From assembly GCA_017438085.1 (NCBI GenBank), contig JAFRWH010000186.1, positions 1-8,017 on the forward strand: a stretch of DNA of 8,017 bases, written 5' to 3'. Every line of letters begins with the position of its first letter. Position 1 is the first letter of the stretch. Source of the DNA: Bacillota bacterium (GTDB lineage: Bacteria; Bacillota_A; Clostridia; Peptostreptococcales; Anaerovoracaceae). The notes under the pieces were generated by a model, which worked only from the letters and a program-made list of their open reading frames with translations, did not search any database and was not told the origin of the DNA. Shown piece by piece: positions 1-5,617 of the stretch. The position numbers and the translations under genes were made by a program.

Positions 1-1001
1 AGATGGCCTGCAGCTTCAAGATCCGCCACCCATGCCTTGCGGCACTCGTAGCGGTCCATGCCCTGATACTTGCCTGCGGCGGCAGTCATCTTAGCCTGCT
101 CGTCGATGGGCTGAATCATCTCAAGGCCGTGGCGCTGACCAACTTCGAAGTCGTTGGGGTCAGCAGCCGGGGTGATCTTTACGGCGCCGGTGCCTTTTTC
201 CGGATCCGGATAGGGGTCTGCAATGATGGGGATCTCGCGGCCGACAAGGGGCAGGAGCACGGTCTTGCCTATCATATCCTTGTAGCGCTCATCATCGGGA
301 TTCACTGCGATCGCGGTATCGCCGAACATGGTCTCGGGACGGGAGGTGGCTACCGTGATCGAGGGGCCGCCGTCCTTGCCGTCGTAGCGGAAATACCAGT
401 AGCTGCCCTCGTGGTCAACGTGCTCGACCTCGATGTCAGAGAGCGCGCTTCCGCACACCGGGCACCAGTTGATGAGTCTCTTGCCCTTGTAGATCAGGCC
501 TTTTTCATAGAGTCTGCAGAAGTGCTCGACTACGGCTCTGTTGCAGCCCTCGTCCATGGTGAAGCGCTCGCGGCTCCAGTCGCAGGAGCTGCCCAGCTTT
601 CTGACCTGCTGCTCTATGCGGCCGCCATACTGCTGCTTCCAGGCCCAGGCGCGCTTGAGGAATTCATCGCGGCCCAGATCCTCCTTGGTCTTGCCCTCTT
701 CCTTTTTGATCTTTTCGACCACCTTAACTTCCGTTGCGATGGAAGCGTGGTCGGTTCCGGGCAGCCAGAGTGTGCAGTAGCCCTGCATGCGCTTGAAGCG
801 CACCAGTACATCCTGAAGAGACTGGTCCAGGGCATGGCCCATGTGGAGCTGGCCGGTGATGTTGGGGGGCGGCATCATTACTGTGAATGGCTTTTTGCTC
901 TTGTCGATGGTGGGAGTGAAGGCTCCCGAGTTCTCCCAGGCCGCGTAGATGCGGTCTTCGAAATCCTTGGGAGAATAGTTCTTTGGAAGATTGTTTTCCA
1001 T
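1..1001 (-). CDS. valS: Valyl-tRNA synthetase, N-terminal 333 codons (runs off left edge)
   Basis: Class I aminoacyl-tRNA synthetase that charges tRNA-Val with valine in the cytoplasm. No ORF closes inside the window, but translating back from the ATG at 1001 gives an uninterrupted ValS N-terminus. The Rossmann catalytic signature [14 protein letters not shown] lies at residues 44-57, where HMGH (53-56) is the HIGH-class ATP-binding motif. [10 protein letters not shown] follows, then a CxxC (WCPVCG) at the edge of the inserted CP1 editing domain, whose [17 protein letters not shown] stretch is typical of ValS editing domains. The KMSKS motif, anticodon-binding domain and C-terminal coiled coil should lie beyond the left edge. 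The start is supported by AAAGGA at 1008-1013, six bases upstream. Upstream lies a valine-type T-box leader, so expression should rise when uncharged tRNA-Val accumulates. Identity is near certain; the missing C-terminus is due only to the window boundary. Confidence 0.97.
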   Translation of the reverse strand, partial: MENNLPKNYSPKDFEDRIYAAWENSGAFTPTIDKSKKPFTVMMPPPNITGQLHMGHALDQSLQDVLVRFKRMQGYCTLWLPGTDHASIATEVKVVEKIKKEEGKTKEDLGRDEFLKRAWAWKQQYGGRIEQQVRKLGSSCDWSRERFTMDEGCNRAVVEHFCRLYEKGLIYKGKRLINWCPVCGSALSDIEVEHVDHEGSYWYFRYDGKDGGPSITVATSRPETMFGDTAIAVNPDDERYKDMIGKTVLLPLVGREIPIIADPYPDPEKGTGAVKITPAADPNDFEVGQRHGLEMIQPIDEQAKMTAAAGKYQGMDRYECRKAWVADLEAAGH

Positions 1002-1090
1002 GTCTTATCCTTTCAGTTCAGTGTATCCTGTTGTTTACTGTTTGCTTTTTTACTTTTGTTTCGTATGCTTCATGGTCTTAAGTCCTCGTC

Positions 1091-1223
1091 GCTGCAGCGC
1101 AATCGATTTCAGCTTCGCTAATCGAGGCCGCGCGCTGGATTCGCTCGCGCCTACAGCCGGCGCTCGCTATCGCGCTAGCCTCCCGGCTGCCTCGACGCAC
1201 ACTCGCTGAAATCGTGCGGCTGC
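1091..1223. repeat. GC-rich interrupted inverted-repeat element, three-way-junction-like, in valS leader
   Basis: A compact GC-rich block inside an otherwise AT-rich leader. On the plus strand the outer arms pair as CGATTTCAGC (1104-1113) with GCTGAAATCG (1205-1214). Pairing extends through CGCA/TGCG (1098-1101 with 1215-1218) and GCAG/CTGC (1094-1097 with 1220-1223), giving about 18 bp with small bulges. Inside these, TCGAGG (1122-1127) pairs with CCTCGA (1190-1195). That stem encloses two hairpins: GCGCG/CGCGC (1130-1134 with 1146-1150) and CAGCCGG/CCGGCTG (1154-1160 with 1183-1189). The second hairpin abuts the enclosing stem directly. The block lies between the T-box terminator and the valS start, so it would be transcribed only in antiterminated messages. 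It could be a dispersed palindromic repeat or a structured leader RNA; sequence alone does not decide. The pairing is seen directly, the function is unknown. Confidence 0.6.
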
Positions 1224-1253
1224 GTAGAGCTCCTGCGGAAGACCATTCAGCAT

Positions 1254-1292
1254 ACTAAAACAAAAGTCCTCTGGCTTTAAAAGCCAAAGGAC
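1254..1292 (-). terminator. T-box-controlled intrinsic terminator of valS leader
   Basis: On the minus strand, GTCCTTTGGCTTT (1280-1292) and AAAGCCAGAGGAC (1266-1278) form a strong stem with one G-U wobble. It is followed by TTTTGTTTTAG (1265 down to 1255), a good U-tract. The 5' arm contains the CCUUU needed for the antiterminator, so formation of the two structures is mutually exclusive. This is the expression platform of the T-box. Confidence 0.93.
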
Positions 1293-1505
1293 GAAATGTT
1301 TCCGCGGTACCACCTTTGTTCCTGTGCGGTCCGGATCCGCAGGACTGTATGTCCATGCACGGAGGACCTGCATCAGGCTCTCATTAGATTGCCTTATGCT
1401 TCGGGCAACCTTCATCCTCCGCTGTCTTTGAAGCTCTCAGCTGCAGACTTCTTCTCTGTACGGACGCTCTTAAGGACTACTCCTCCCGAAAGGCCTGTTA
1501 AATTA
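1254..1505 (-). ncRNA. T-box riboswitch (valine-specific leader of valS)
   Basis: tRNA-sensing leader RNA read on the minus strand. The conserved T-box AAAGGTGGTACCGCGG is at 1302-1317. Its bulge TGGT (1309-1312) is complementary to an ACCA tRNA end, as expected for tRNA-Val with discriminator A. Stem I base: UUCGGG (1485-1490) pairs with CCCGAA (1400-1405). Above it is the specifier internal loop, with AGUA (1478-1481) opposite GAA (1411-1413), the usual loop-E arrangement. The loop is closed by GUCCU (1473-1477) with AGGAU (1414-1418). The 3' side reads GAA-G-GUU-G, making GUU (1407-1409) the likely specifier codon, which is valine and matches the downstream gene. A Stem III hairpin is at 1320-1344. 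The antiterminator pairs AAAGG (1313-1317) with CCUUU (1286-1290), and these same bases sit in the terminator's 5' arm. The 5' end is estimated from the promoter. Confidence 0.95.
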
Positions 1506-1511
1506 CAGATA

Positions 1512-1541
1512 AATATAGCGTATGAACTGCGTGGATGTCAA
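1512..1541 (-). promoter_or_regulatory. Sigma-A-type promoter of the T-box/valS transcript
   Basis: On the minus strand a perfect -35 TTGACA (1536-1541) is separated by 18 bases from a -10 TATATT (1512-1517, 5 of 6 matches to TATAAT). Transcription should begin near 1505, just ahead of Stem I of the T-box, which is the correct geometry for a T-box leader. Confidence 0.8.
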
Positions 1542-1587
1542 GGAAAAACGTATTACAGTATTGTGACAAAAGCCCCTGAAAGTACAG

Positions 1588-1616
1588 TAAAAGGGCGGAG
1601 CCCAAAGACTCCGCCC
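1588..1616 (-). terminator. Intrinsic terminator after the 74-aa membrane protein gene
   Basis: GGGCGGAG (1593-1600) and CTCCGCCC (1609-1616) form an 8-bp GC-rich stem with an 8-base loop. On the minus strand it is followed by TTTTACT. It lies downstream of the gene ending at 1688 and upstream of the valS promoter, so it insulates the two units. The U-tract is short, so some read-through is possible. Confidence 0.72.
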
Positions 1617-1640
1617 CTGACGTATAACCTGATGGTCTAT

Positions 1641-1661
1641 ACCGGTCTCCCTGTTACCGGT
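1641..1661. other. Small inverted repeat (ACCGGT...ACCGGT)
   Basis: Two copies of the palindromic hexamer ACCGGT (1641-1646 and 1656-1661) are separated by nine bases and can form a 6-bp hairpin. The element sits between the end of the 74-aa gene and its terminator. There is no U-tract. It may add to 3'-end stability of the message or simply be incidental. Confidence 0.35.
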
Positions 1662-1687
1662 GCAGAACTGAACAATGCTTTGCAGTG

Positions 1688-1912
1688 CTACAGTTCTCTT
1701 TCTCTGGCAGGAGCCAGCATAGAAATGACTGCATAGATCAGCAGCGCAGGGAGAGCCAGCCTGAGAAGCCCGCCCAAAAGCCCGAAGAATATGATCGAGG
1801 GCAGGAAAAGTATCGTAAAGAATACTCTTATGAATCCCCAGGACATGCGGACCGCGAATCTCATCATTCTGGCAGCCGTGGCTATCATCAGGATAAAGAA
1901 CAGGATCATCAT
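1688..1912 (-). CDS. Small hydrophobic membrane protein of unknown function (74 aa)
   Basis: I do not recognise this protein family. The product is very hydrophobic. One likely membrane segment spans about residues 2-18 (ILFFILMIATAA, interrupted by Arg15 and Arg19). A second spans about 27-47 and a third about 50-67 (LRLALPALLIYAVISML), which may form two or three helices. Scattered Arg residues lie at helix edges and the tail is charged (PAREREL), consistent with a small inner-membrane protein. The gene is real on context: AGAAGGGGG at 1921-1929 is a strong ribosome binding site 8 bases before the ATG at 1912. A second ATG follows immediately, so the start could be one codon later. A terminator lies downstream, and no other gene shares the unit. 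Possible roles include a stress or envelope mini-protein, but nothing in the sequence selects one. Confidence 0.75.
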   Translation of the reverse strand: MMILFFILMIATAARMMRFAVRMSWGFIRVFFTILFLPSIIFFGLLGGLLRLALPALLIYAVISMLAPAREREL

Positions 1913-1938
1913 TGTATTTACCCCCTTCTGTACAAGCC

Positions 1939-1956
1939 GCAGAGTCTATTCTCTGC
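1939..1956 (-). other. Leader hairpin just upstream of the ribosome binding site of the 74-aa gene
   Basis: GCAGAG (1939-1944) and CTCTGC (1951-1956) form a 6-bp hairpin with a 6-base loop, ending ten bases before the AGAAGGGGG ribosome binding site. It may affect mRNA stability or translation. There is no T-tract, so it is not an attenuator. The 1913-2130 interval otherwise holds only the candidate promoter and the 2075-2093 terminator. Confidence 0.4.
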
Positions 1957-2016
1957 AGCGCCCTTTTGTTTACATGTACAGTTTAATTCAGAAGGCAATT
2001 GCAATAAACCGCAAAA

Positions 2017-2045
2017 AGTATAAAAATACCGCTGCTATTTCTCTA
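2017..2045 (-). promoter_or_regulatory. Possible promoter of the 74-aa membrane protein gene
   Basis: On the minus strand TAGAGA (2040-2045, 4 of 6 to TTGACA) is followed after 17 bases by TATACT (2017-2022, 5 of 6 to TATAAT). It lies in an AT-rich stretch just past the terminator of the preceding unit and would give a leader of about 100 nt. The -35 match is weak and other AT-rich hexamers nearby could serve. Confidence 0.35.
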
Positions 2046-2074
2046 AAAGCGCAGAATAAAGGTCTGAAACGAAG

Positions 2075-2093
2075 CAGCAGTTCAAAACTGCTG
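2075..2093 (-). terminator. Hairpin terminator at the end of the rluA-family/ktrB/ktrA/hydrolase run
   Basis: CAGCAGTT (2075-2082) and AACTGCTG (2086-2093) form a perfect 8-bp stem with a 3-base loop, 38 bases beyond the stop of the 149-aa gene. On the minus strand it is followed by CTTCGTTTC, which is only a weak U-tract, so termination may be partial or may need a factor. Confidence 0.55.
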
Positions 2094-2130
2094 TACCTCA
2101 TCTTTTAGCGTATTTCTTTACTCCGTCCAC

Positions 2131-2580
2131 TTATGTCTCCCGCACCAGAGAATAATCGTATTCGGGTTCGCCGTCGATCTCCACGTCATCGTCCCTGAAC
2201 TCGTCTATGACGTAATTGCAGTTATCAGTATAGTCAAAAAACCCCTTGAGCATCTTTCCGCTGGGGCTGAATGAGCCCTCGAATATAAGGGTGCCGAGGA
2301 TTATGTGTATATTGTTGACTCTGCATTCGGCCAGCAGTTCAATAAGATCTTGACCAGCCGGCAGCTGCGTTGCGGACAGAACGCGTATGGCCGCGCTTTC
2401 GCCTTCTTCCTTAGCATATTTCAGCGAAAAGACCGCATCGGAAATCGCTGCTTCCTCGCGGAGCAGATACCAGCGGTCGAACATGTTGTCCATAAGTACG
2501 TTATAGGAAAAACCCCAGTTCCCCACAAAGTCAGGGTCGAGCCTGAGCCCGAAGGGCATGCGTCCTGAATTGTCCGGCAT
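2131..2580 (-). CDS. Hypothetical acidic cytoplasmic protein (149 aa), last gene of the run
   Basis: I do not recognise this family. No signal peptide or membrane segment is visible. The N-terminal part (about 15-60) is rich in aromatics (FVGNWGFSYNVLMDNMFDRWYLL). A middle part (about 60-115) alternates helix- and strand-like stretches, ending in VNNIHIILGTLIFEGSFSPSG. The tail is strongly acidic (DEFRDDDVEIDGEPEYDY). There are no conserved nucleotide-binding or metal-ligand clusters. The start is supported by GAGGTG at 2587-2592, six bases before the ATG. The gene lies 30 bases downstream of the RNase-Z-like MBL gene and before the hairpin at 2075-2093, so it is probably the distal cistron of that operon. 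Coding status rests on the ribosome binding site, position and protein-like composition. Confidence 0.8.
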   Translation of the reverse strand: MPDNSGRMPFGLRLDPDFVGNWGFSYNVLMDNMFDRWYLLREEAAISDAVFSLKYAKEEGESAAIRVLSATQLPAGQDLIELLAECRVNNIHIILGTLIFEGSFSPSGKMLKGFFDYTDNCNYVIDEFRDDDVEIDGEPEYDYSLVRET

Positions 2581-2610
2581 TTAAAGCACCTCAATAGCTA
2601 AAACACTGCG

Positions 2611-3444
2611 CTATAACTCGATCACATCCAGATCATACGGCACATAGAGCCCCCCGCCGAAATACGGCCTGCCCTCAGCCTCATAGAGGGCGCGGCGCTG
2701 CTCTATATTGTCTTCCTCGGTATGATACAGGATGAGATTTTTCGCCCTAAGCTTCGCTGCATTCTTACAGGCATCCTTAACCGTGGAATGGCTCTTTTCA
2801 TAAGGCTTGAAGCGCTCCGCCTGCGAATACAGGCAGAAGGCTTCATGCATAAGCCATTCAGAGCCCTCAACATATTTTCTGCAGACAGGATTGAAAGGCT
2901 CATCACCCAGGCAGCAGAGGCGCTTCCCCTCCGCATATTCCAGGGTGAAGCCGAACTGCTTTGCCTTAGTGGAATCGATATCGAAGAATGTGCAGGGATG
3001 CCCCAGAACGGTATGGCAATCTCCATCCCTCACCTCGATCAGATGAAGCTGTTTTCCTATGCAGGAATTCTGCTTTTCGCCAAAAAGCATGGAGCAGGAT
3101 TCCCGCAGGATGTGTATAAGCTCGTCGTGGGCGTAGATGCGCAGCTCTCCTTTATACCGGCCCGAAACCATGGCAGAGGTGGTCATCCTAAGCAGCCAGA
3201 AAATGCCAAGCAGATGGTCCAGGTGCTTGTGCGTTATAAACACATCGTGGATGTCCATCAGACCTATCCCGACAGCTTTCAGCTGAGTCAGCAGCCTGTT
3301 GCCGCCGCCTCCGTCCACAAGAAAATGACCGGAGCAGTCCGCGCCTGATGATGTTCCTGCAGCGTCCGTCCGGCTCAGGACAAAGCATGTATTGTAGATC
3401 CCGGTGACACCGGCATGGCCGGTACCAAGCATGGTTATTTTCAT
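2611..3444 (-). CDS. RNase-Z-like metallo-beta-lactamase fold hydrolase (277 aa)
   Basis: Metal-dependent hydrolase of the MBL superfamily, on the RNase Z/phosphodiesterase side. Visible motifs in order: N-terminal strand MKITMLGTGHAG; VDGGGGNRLL at 43-52; metal motif THKHLDH at 71-77 (HxHxDH); GD at 180-181; MHEAF at 199-203, like the HEATF exosite-adjacent motif of RNase Z; HST at 219-221; and LILYHTEED at 237-245, containing the C-terminal His. The length is close to RNase Z (about 300), but the typical long flexible exosite arm is not obvious, and the usual third-motif histidine seems replaced in DIDSTKAKQFG (155-165). It may therefore act on a small phosphodiester or another substrate instead of tRNA 3' ends. 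Start: GGGAG five bases before the ATG. It begins 21 bases after the SGNH hydrolase stop, consistent with co-transcription. The fold is near certain, the substrate unknown. Confidence 0.9.
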   Translation of the reverse strand: MKITMLGTGHAGVTGIYNTCFVLSRTDAAGTSSGADCSGHFLVDGGGGNRLLTQLKAVGIGLMDIHDVFITHKHLDHLLGIFWLLRMTTSAMVSGRYKGELRIYAHDELIHILRESCSMLFGEKQNSCIGKQLHLIEVRDGDCHTVLGHPCTFFDIDSTKAKQFGFTLEYAEGKRLCCLGDEPFNPVCRKYVEGSEWLMHEAFCLYSQAERFKPYEKSHSTVKDACKNAAKLRAKNLILYHTEEDNIEQRRALYEAEGRPYFGGGLYVPYDLDVIEL

Positions 3445-3465
3445 ATCAGCTCCCGAATCGTCTCT

Positions 3466-4167
3466 TTACAAACTCTCCAGCACTCTTGCTGCAGTCTGGG
3501 CGATGGCGGAAACAGTCTCGTCATCGATGTCCACAGGAGTTTTTGCAGCATCCTCGATCAGCCTCAGATTGCTGCGGTCTATCTCAAGTCCCTGGAAAAA
3601 GTCCCTCATTTTTGCAGGGTATGCAAAATCGGTCTTCTTAAGTATGCACATGGTCAGCACCAGAGCTATCAGGTAGTCGCCCACCGGACCCGCGTGCTCG
3701 CCGTCCTTCCAGAAAAGATCGATCTCCGGGTGCACCGCAAGCATCTCCTTCCAGACCAGGCCCACGGGAGCAACTTCAATATCGAACTCCTTGCCAAGAG
3801 TAACCATGCAGTCAGTGATCTTCTCCTGATTTTCCGGGAAGCGCTTCTCCGCCCAGGGCATGTAAAGTACGGGACGGACACCTGCAGCCCTGCAGATATC
3901 CACCATTGGAGCCAGGCCCTTCCTGGTCTCCTCTATACCCGGGAAAGGATGGGCTTGCTGCTGTATGATGCAGTAATCGTAATTGCCGTACATCAGATTG
4001 AAACGCAGGGCAAAATACTCCTGAGAGTGCCATATCAGGGATCTGCCGCCGTAAGCGAGCATGGTCACCTCCGGTCTGGAGCCGGAAGCCGCCTCCACCA
4101 TATCGGCGAAGGTCTCAGGCATGTCATTGAAAAAAGTGTGGCTGTTGCCGATAAATAAAATACGCAT
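3466..4167 (-). CDS. SGNH/GDSL-family hydrolase (233 aa)
   Basis: Probable serine hydrolase of the SGNH fold, a group that includes esterases, lipases and carbohydrate deacetylases. Block I is LFIGNSHTF at residues 4-12, with Ser9 as the nucleophile. The paired catalytic Asp and His are in DGEHAGPVGDYL (Asp155, His158), the normal block V layout. The block III position reads YDYCIIQQQAH (63-73), with Gln where classical members have Asn. This is seen in GNSHT-type subfamilies and may change the oxyanion hole. The protein has no signal peptide, so it should act in the cytoplasm. Start: GGAAGGAG (4173-4180) five bases before the ATG at 4167. It sits between two MBL-fold genes, 45 bases after one and 21 before the other, in what looks like one operon. 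The substrate cannot be inferred; deacylation of a metabolite or glycan fragment is possible. Confidence 0.9.
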   Translation of the reverse strand: MRILFIGNSHTFFNDMPETFADMVEAASGSRPEVTMLAYGGRSLIWHSQEYFALRFNLMYGNYDYCIIQQQAHPFPGIEETRKGLAPMVDICRAAGVRPVLYMPWAEKRFPENQEKITDCMVTLGKEFDIEVAPVGLVWKEMLAVHPEIDLFWKDGEHAGPVGDYLIALVLTMCILKKTDFAYPAKMRDFFQGLEIDRSNLRLIEDAAKTPVDIDDETVSAIAQTAARVLESL

Positions 4168-4212
4168 CGCTGCTCCTTCCTCCCGGGCCGGGCATCCCTT
4201 CTTCAGTAAGTT

Positions 4213-4911
4213 CTATGCTTTGGGGCAGAGGAATACATCCACGCCCACATCGTAAGTCGTGATGGTGTTGCCGAACATATCCTCATCTTTCCCCTCAACC
4301 TGTCCCGCAAGCACGGAAACGGCGCCGTCTATAAGCTTGGGAATGACTGACTTTTCAACGCAGAGCTTGGCGTGGGAAGGATAGATCACGTCGAATTCCG
4401 CTTCCCTCTCCATAAGATGGCGCAGGCCTGCAATGTAAGCCTCCATATCCCGGTGCATGCCGAACATGAATATGCGGCCGCCCTCCTGTATGGGGTCGCC
4501 TCCGATCAGAGCTCTGTTGGTCTTGTCCAGAATGGAGATGCTGCCGGGCGTGTGGCCGGGAATGTGGACCACCTCCAGCTGTCTCCAGCCAAGATCTATT
4601 ATCTCTCCGTCCCAGACAGGTACGGTCTTGCCGCTGCTGCCTGCGATATTGTGATAGACTATCCCCTCCGACGGATGCATGTAAGCCCAGTCGAAGGCTG
4701 CGTTGCCGCCCACGTGATCTCTGTCGGCATGAGTGTTCAGCAGGACGAGAGGCAGGTCCGTTACGGTCCTGGCTGCAGCAACAACATCCACGTTTCCGAA
4801 GCCCGTATCCACAACGAGAGCCTTTCTGGATCCCGCAAGGATAAAGAACCGTACTCCGCCATCCTCTACAGCCCAGCTGTCATCGTAAAGTCTGGTGATC
4901 TTAAAATCCAT
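4213..4911 (-). CDS. Glyoxalase-II-like metallo-beta-lactamase fold hydrolase (232 aa)
   Basis: MBL-superfamily hydrolase of the glyoxalase II/thioesterase-like branch. Motifs in order: VVDTGFGN (33-40); LNTHADRDHVGGN (58-70); HIPGHTPGS (116-124, His120); GGDPI (137-141, Asp139); YPSH (177-180, His180). The first metal motif is HADRDH (61-66) instead of HxHxDH, so the second zinc ligand of site 1 is Asp63. This Asp form occurs in a subset of small bacterial MBL proteins and may prefer a different metal. No signal peptide is present. The start is set by a full AGGAGGT (4917-4923), five bases upstream, the strongest ribosome binding site in the window, suggesting high translation. It follows ktrA by 22 bases. 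Known relatives cleave thioesters or lactones; the substrate here is unknown. Confidence 0.92.
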   Translation of the reverse strand: MDFKITRLYDDSWAVEDGGVRFFILAGSRKALVVDTGFGNVDVVAAARTVTDLPLVLLNTHADRDHVGGNAAFDWAYMHPSEGIVYHNIAGSSGKTVPVWDGEIIDLGWRQLEVVHIPGHTPGSISILDKTNRALIGGDPIQEGGRIFMFGMHRDMEAYIAGLRHLMEREAEFDVIYPSHAKLCVEKSVIPKLIDGAVSVLAGQVEGKDEDMFGNTITTYDVGVDVFLCPKA

Positions 4912-4933
4912 AGCAAACCTCCTTTTTTATCTC

Positions 4934-5590
4934 TTATCTGTCCTTGGCTGCCACAAAGCGCTGAATGCTCTTTTCGTCACTCATCACCAGCAGAGTCTGG
5001 CCGCTTGCAAGCAGCATGTCGGGGTCTATATCCACTATCATGCTCTGGGGAGACTTGATTGCTACTACGTTCAGGTGATAATTCCGGCGAAGATCCAGCT
5101 GCACAAGGCTGTGGCCTATCCAGTCATCCGGGACCTTGATCTCGTATACGGCAAAATCATTGCCCACGGGAAGATAGTCCAGTATGTACTCGGAGCTGTA
5201 GCGTATGGCCACCTGCTCCGCCGTCTGCTTCTCCGGGTAGATCACATCGTCCGCGCCGTTGCGGCGCAGGAACTTTTCATGTATGCCGTTGGAAGCCCTG
5301 GATACTACGCAGCTTGCGCCCAGCTCCTTGAGCTGGGAGCTGATCTCCAGCGAGCTCTGGAAATCGTCGCCTATGGCCACTATGCAGACATCGAAATTGC
5401 TTACGCCCAGGGAGCGGAGGAACTCCACCTTGGTGGCATCGCCTATCATGGCATCCGTCACAAAAGGCATGGATTCGTTCACCTTCTCCTCGCTGATGTC
5501 CACAGCCAGCACCTGATGGCCCAGCTCGCTGAGCTTTTCTGCGGTGTGGCGTCCGAATCTTCCGAGTCCGATTATAAGAATGTTTTTCAT
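4934..5590 (-). CDS. ktrA: Ktr potassium uptake system regulatory subunit KtrA (RCK/TrkA domain)
   Basis: Cytosolic gating subunit that forms a ring on the KtrB membrane dimer and controls K+ uptake by nucleotide binding. The RCK_N Rossmann domain covers about 1-125, with dinucleotide motif GLGRFGRHTA (8-17), Asp31 at the end of strand 2 for the ribose, and GDATKVEFL (50-58). NGADDVIYPE (111-120) is a family landmark. The RCK_C domain covers about 135-215 (KVPDDWIGHSLVQLDLRRNYHLNVVAI), which in Bacillus and Staphylococcus homologues binds cyclic-di-AMP; whether this protein does so is inference. The length (218) is normal for KtrA and about half that of tandem TrkA. The start has AGGAG upstream. 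It begins 27 bases after the ktrB stop, so the two are co-transcribed with ktrB first, the reverse of the B. subtilis ktrAB order. Confidence 0.95.
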   Translation of the reverse strand: MKNILIIGLGRFGRHTAEKLSELGHQVLAVDISEEKVNESMPFVTDAMIGDATKVEFLRSLGVSNFDVCIVAIGDDFQSSLEISSQLKELGASCVVSRASNGIHEKFLRRNGADDVIYPEKQTAEQVAIRYSSEYILDYLPVGNDFAVYEIKVPDDWIGHSLVQLDLRRNYHLNVVAIKSPQSMIVDIDPDMLLASGQTLLVMSDEKSIQRFVAAKDR

Positions 5591-5617
5591 ATCTTTCTCC
5601 TGCTTGACAGCCGGTAA

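Noticed and set aside
1050..1073. Seven-residue leader peptide frame in the valS leader
   Set aside because: No ribosome binding site, no run of valine codons, and the T-box already accounts for regulation.
3..1121. Long plus-strand open frame (372 codons) across the left end
   Set aside because: It is antisense to valS, whose translation on the other strand shows clear ValS motifs. The frame stays open only because of codon bias in valS.
1167..1415. 82-codon minus-strand frame covering the T-box and part of the structured element
   Set aside because: It runs through the T-box specifier region, antiterminator and terminator, has no ribosome binding site of note, and its sequence is dictated by RNA structure.
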